NCBI GenBank assembly: GCA_945901965.1
Contig: CAMDMN010000063.1
Location: forward strand, 1-9,696
Direction of reading: 5' to 3'
Length of the DNA stretch: 9,696 nt
Source: Legionella genomosp. 1
Lineage (GTDB): Bacteria; Pseudomonadota; Gammaproteobacteria; Legionellales; Legionellaceae
Shown here one piece after another: positions 6,705-9,696 of the stretch (position 1 is the stretch's first letter; each line of letters starts with the position of its first letter). The notes beneath the pieces are model-generated. The model had not been told where the DNA came from. It made no database searches and was given only the letters and a program-made list of their open reading frames with translations. The translations under genes were made by a program, and so were the position numbers.

Positions 6705-8619
6705 GTCCGAAGTAATTCAATTATTGTGGATTGCCTGCGGATTTTTGCTATTTTTTGAGCTTATGGGGATATTAAATCGTCAATGGTTAAATGCCCCTAT
6801 GAGCTTGCCATATCCCACTGATGTTATCAGCGATATTATGGAGGGGCTTTATACAGAAACCATTATAAGCATATTGATTTCATCCCTCATAGGAGCTCTT
6901 TTATTTGCCTGGTATCGCGGTGGTTTATTAAGAATCATCAGTCAATTTATCCTCTGTGGCCTCGCGGGGATATTAAGTACCATTATAATTACCACCATTA
7001 TTTTCAATGCCTTTATGCGCATTCATATTACTACCTTGTCGCAATTATTTGATATTTTATCTAGTTTAAAAACCAACACTCGTCCATGGCATTGTTTTTT
7101 ACTCTCACTAAGTTTAGGCAGTGCACTACCTCTAGCAGCAGTTATCGCATGGATTTATGAAAAACTACGCCAAGATAATAAAGTCTTAGGCAATGCCCAC
7201 TTTTCAACTGGAATTGAAACTCATCGCGCAGGATTTTTTAAGCGTGAAGCGCAAAGCATCATCATTGGTAAATCAGCGGGTGCGCCACTTTATGCTAATG
7301 GTTTTGAACATGTATTGGTTTTTGCACCCAGTGGTAGCGGTAAAACCCGCTCAATTGCTATACCTAATTTATTTCATTATCCATATTCTATAGTTTGCAA
7401 CGATGTTAAATTTACTTTATTTGAAACTACCTCTGGCTTCAGACAAAATGTCTTAGGCCATGAATGCTTTTGTTTTGCTCCAGCAAGACACACTAGCATT
7501 ACTCATCGATATAACCCGCTTTCCTTTATTTCCTCTGATAAAAACCAACGAATTACTGACATTCAGCGAATTGGACATATTTTTATTCCCGATCAAGCTA
7601 AAGATCCATTTTGGCCGCAAACCAGCCGAAAGCTTTTCAAAGCATTAGTGCTTTATTTACTTGATACCCCTCAAAGACCTACAACATTAGGAGAAATAAA
7701 TAGGCTTATCAAACAACACGACTTTGACGCTTGGCTTCAAGATATCTTAGATAATACTGAATACTATGATGCGGAATTTTACCGTAATGGGTATTCCTAC
7801 GTGAATAATGATGAACGAACTCGGAGCAATATTTTAGAATCTTTTTCAGGCCATTTTGAGTTATTTGATGATCCAATCATCGATACAGCAACCAGTGGCT
7901 CTGATTTTAATTTATCCGATTTACGCCGTAAAAAAATGACCATCTATATAGGTTTTACTGATGAAGACATGGAGCGCCTAGCGCCATTGCTAACACTATT
8001 CTGGCAACAATTAATCTCCGCCATGATTAAAGAAATTCCAGACCAGATTAAAGAGCCATACCCTTTACTCTGTTTAATTGATGAATTCTCATCCCTTGGA
8101 CGCATTGAGAGATTAAGACGCTCTTTAAAGCTCTTGCGCGAATACCGCGTGCGCTGCATTTTAATGTTCCAATACATCGCCCAAACTTATGAAAAATACT
8201 CTCATGATGAAGCTCGCGCTTTTACCAATATTAAAACTAAAGTTGCCTACACGACCGAAGATATAAACGATGCTGAATTTATCAGTAAAATGCTGGGAAC
8301 TCGCACAAAGCGCATTATGACTCATTCGGTTTCTAATCAAAGCCAAGGAGTCAGTGACAGTAAAAACGTTGCCTATCAAGCAATACCGTTATTACGTCCA
8401 GAAGATATTATGAAAATGCCAGCGCACATCACCATTATTTTACGCTCAGGCTTTGCGCCAGTTAAAGCGCGCCAATGGATTTGGTATAAGGAAATTTCTA
8501 TGAAAAATTTAACTTGTGGAACTTCGTTCGTGCCTACACAAGTCATTAAACATTATCCATTTTTACGTAGTGAAATACCCAAACATAAGCTCTATGAAAT
8601 CGAGAGGATGGAAAGTTAA
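6682..8619 (+). CDS. virD4: VirD4-type coupling protein ATPase
   Basis: This is a 645-residue type IV coupling protein (VirD4/TraG family), which recruits DNA-protein or protein substrates to the secretion channel. The N-terminus has hydrophobic segments at about 11-31, 60-79, 86-111 and 136-159, more than the two commonly drawn for VirD4. The nucleotide-binding domain has Walker A A-P-S-G-S-G-K-T (215-222) and Walker B L-L-C-L-I-D-E-F-S-S-L-G (462-473). The all-alpha domain lies between them, including the W-P-Q-T-S-R-K-L-F segment (311-319). The segment usually reading D-x-K-G-E is here N-D-V-K-F-T (240-245). The C-terminus after about residue 600 is short, without an obvious acidic tail. 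ATG 6682 lies 9 bases after AAAGGAG (6666-6672), within the end of virB11. The gene looks complete. Confidence 0.96.
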   Translation: MATLKRIKSEVIQLLWIACGFLLFFELMGILNRQWLNAPMSLPYPTDVISDIMEGLYTETIISILISSLIGALLFAWYRGGLLRIISQFILCGLAGILSTIIITTIIFNAFMRIHITTLSQLFDILSSLKTNTRPWHCFLLSLSLGSALPLAAVIAWIYEKLRQDNKVLGNAHFSTGIETHRAGFFKREAQSIIIGKSAGAPLYANGFEHVLVFAPSGSGKTRSIAIPNLFHYPYSIVCNDVKFTLFETTSGFRQNVLGHECFCFAPARHTSITHRYNPLSFISSDKNQRITDIQRIGHIFIPDQAKDPFWPQTSRKLFKALVLYLLDTPQRPTTLGEINRLIKQHDFDAWLQDILDNTEYYDAEFYRNGYSYVNNDERTRSNILESFSGHFELFDDPIIDTATSGSDFNLSDLRRKKMTIYIGFTDEDMERLAPLLTLFWQQLISAMIKEIPDQIKEPYPLLCLIDEFSSLGRIERLRRSLKLLREYRVRCILMFQYIAQTYEKYSHDEARAFTNIKTKVAYTTEDINDAEFISKMLGTRTKRIMTHSVSNQSQGVSDSKNVAYQAIPLLRPEDIMKMPAHITIILRSGFAPVKARQWIWYKEISMKNLTCGTSFVPTQVIKHYPFLRSEIPKHKLYEIERMES

Positions 8620-8656
8620 CCTGGCAATTCCGCCACTTTAATAACAACCAATCACC

Positions 8657-8666
8657 AAGGAGGTGA
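8657..8666 (+). promoter_or_regulatory. Full-consensus Shine-Dalgarno with long spacer and two-codon mini-ORF
   Basis: AAGGAGGTGA is a 10-base match to the 16S rRNA anti-Shine-Dalgarno sequence and the strongest ribosome binding site in the window. It does not sit at the usual distance from the downstream gene: ATG 8685 is 18 bases away. ATG 8680, 13 bases away, opens only ATG-ACA-TGA, whose stop overlaps ATG 8685. A GTG inside the site itself (8663) would give only six codons, ending at 8683. Ribosomes landing here may therefore reach the gene by termination-reinitiation. An in-frame ATA at 8676 has ideal spacing, but ATA starts are very rare. Confidence 0.6.
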
Positions 8667-8684
8667 ATAAAACGAATATATGAC

Positions 8685-9696
8685 ATGAAAAAGCAACCTT
8701 GCCCAGTTCAATATCAAGAAGAAGAGCCTATTGAAGATGCTTTGGCTTTGCAAGAAAACGATGTTATTGCCAAACTTATTTACGAATACATTTCCTCAAT
8801 CAAAAGAAAGCCGGCCTCTAGCAGGACAGACCTAAGAGTCAAACGAATTATTTCACAATCAATTTGGCCTCGTTTAGTTGCAATGCGTTTACGTACCGTG
8901 TTAGTTAAATTAATACCTGTAATTAATCTCGTGAATCATGAATATTTGATTGATGGTTTAAACGATGCTCAATGGATTTTAGCAGCCTTAGGATGGGCGC
9001 TGCACGGATTAAGATTGATAATCAATATATTGCGTTTTTTAAACTGCTACTTTTCAAATAATGAAAATACCTCAACATGGCAAAAGCGCCTTGAAGAAGA
9101 ATTTAAAAAATCATGGGTGGAGCTTGGTAATGATTTGCTTTGGGTTGTGACAACATTGACTCCGGTTATTCATATTACAATATCATTAGCGTTTATTATG
9201 ATAGAGCTTGCTTGGATTGTGTTTTGCGCTTGGGCTGAAATTAGTCGATTAAATCATTTCAAGCATGGGTTTAATCAAATAACCTTTGCCGGAGCAATCC
9301 AACCACGAATCTTGTCTGCGATTGACACTTGTCAGGATGATTTAAAAAAACACCTAACCTACGCACAGAAAAAATTGATGTTAAGTGTGATTACCACGCT
9401 AAGTTCAAGTTTGTTGACGCTATTGCGTACCGCTATCATGCCCGTGTTATTACCAACGTTATCAATGAATCCTTTTTTATTATTTGGCTTTGCATTATTA
9501 GCACTACTGATAACATTTGCCAGTCATTTTATTGGGGAATGTCTTAAAAGCCAAAAGCCATCTGAAAAAATTGTAGGTATAGAGAAAAATACCACTATCA
9601 TAACGGCATCTCGCTTTATTTTCTTTAAACCACCATCCGAAGATTGCTTTAAGGTTAAAATTCAACGTGGGCCAACTACACCTAAAATTTATTTTT
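8685..9696 (+). CDS. Unrecognised multi-span membrane protein, 3' end outside window
   Basis: The frame is open from ATG 8685 to the right edge (337 codons, no stop), so the C-terminus is missing. An in-frame stop at 8664-8666 limits any upstream start. The first 55 or so residues are hydrophilic and acidic (Q-E-E-E-P-I-E-D). About four hydrophobic regions follow at 96-120, 150-183, 231-259 and 263-284, with an amphipathic stretch R-L-E-E-E-F-K-K-S-W-V-E-L-G-N-D (135-150) before the second, then a soluble tail with F-F-K-P-P (313-317). I recognise no enzyme motif and no T4SS component family. The W-x-E-L-G-N-D-x-x-W pattern recalls uncharacterised membrane proteins I associate with Legionella and Coxiella, but only from memory. 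It lies 65 bases after virD4 and is probably co-transcribed. It could be an accessory of the system, a transported substrate, or unrelated cargo of the element carrying the system. Confidence 0.8.
   Translation, partial: MKKQPCPVQYQEEEPIEDALALQENDVIAKLIYEYISSIKRKPASSRTDLRVKRIISQSIWPRLVAMRLRTVLVKLIPVINLVNHEYLIDGLNDAQWILAALGWALHGLRLIINILRFLNCYFSNNENTSTWQKRLEEEFKKSWVELGNDLLWVVTTLTPVIHITISLAFIMIELAWIVFCAWAEISRLNHFKHGFNQITFAGAIQPRILSAIDTCQDDLKKHLTYAQKKLMLSVITTLSSSLLTLLRTAIMPVLLPTLSMNPFLLFGFALLALLITFASHFIGECLKSQKPSEKIVGIEKNTTIITASRFIFFKPPSEDCFKVKIQRGPTTPKIYF

Noticed and set aside
7944..8379. Two antisense reading frames under virD4
   Set aside because: They lie opposite the conserved Walker B half of virD4 and have no recognisable features or initiation signals, so they are shadows.
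8622..8635. TGGC-aattcc-GCCA inverted repeat as a terminator after virD4
   Set aside because: The stem is only four base pairs and no T-run follows, so it is too weak to call.
8611..8656. Promoter for the membrane protein gene in the virD4 downstream gap
   Set aside because: TTAATA-like bases near 8638-8643 have no credible -35 partner. Read-through from virD4 explains expression more simply.

Overview
The window is almost entirely one strand-uniform operon for a VirB/VirD4 (type IVA) secretion system. It enters inside the virB4 ATPase gene and runs through virB5, a tiny virB7, a second lipoprotein gene, virB6, virB8, virB9, virB10, virB11 and virD4. The last kilobase holds the start of an unrecognised multi-span membrane protein gene that runs off the right edge. 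The AT-rich coding sequence, the compact '+' strand layout and protein features such as the KMNPLQLPD segment of VirB4 suggest a gammaproteobacterium of the Legionellales. The set would correspond to the Legionella Lvh (Legionella vir homologue) system. That placement rests on remembered family features, not a database search.

Layout: 1-941, C-terminal part of virB4 (its 5' end lies outside the window). 938-1648, virB5 (minor pilin). 1664-1789, a 41-codon virB7-type lipoprotein gene that is easily missed. 1804-2139, a 111-residue lipoprotein that may be an entry-exclusion-type protein. 2149-3111, virB6 (inner-membrane channel). 3108-5676, virB8, virB9 and virB10. 5673-6704, virB11 (ATPase). 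6682-8619, virD4 (coupling ATPase). 8685-9696, the partial membrane protein. There is no intergenic gap over 70 bases. I see no rRNA, tRNA, CRISPR array, insertion sequence or convincing terminator or internal promoter.

How the genes work together: VirB4, VirB11 and VirD4 are the energising ATPases. VirB6, VirB8 and the N-terminus of VirB10 form the inner-membrane part. VirB7, VirB9 and the VirB10 C-terminus form the outer-membrane core, and VirB5 is the pilus-tip component. Most junctions are four-base ATGA stop/start overlaps (virB4-B5, B6-B8, B8-B9, B9-B10, B10-B11), which suggests translational coupling. The exception is the two-lipoprotein block between virB5 and virB6, where each gene has its own strong ribosome binding site. 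VirB1, VirB2, VirB3 and any relaxase are not in view, so the window cannot decide between DNA conjugation and protein effector export.

Most worth a second look are the small virB7 in an unusual position, paired with a cysteine-free mature VirB9; the second lipoprotein; and the membrane protein after virD4 with its odd translation start region.
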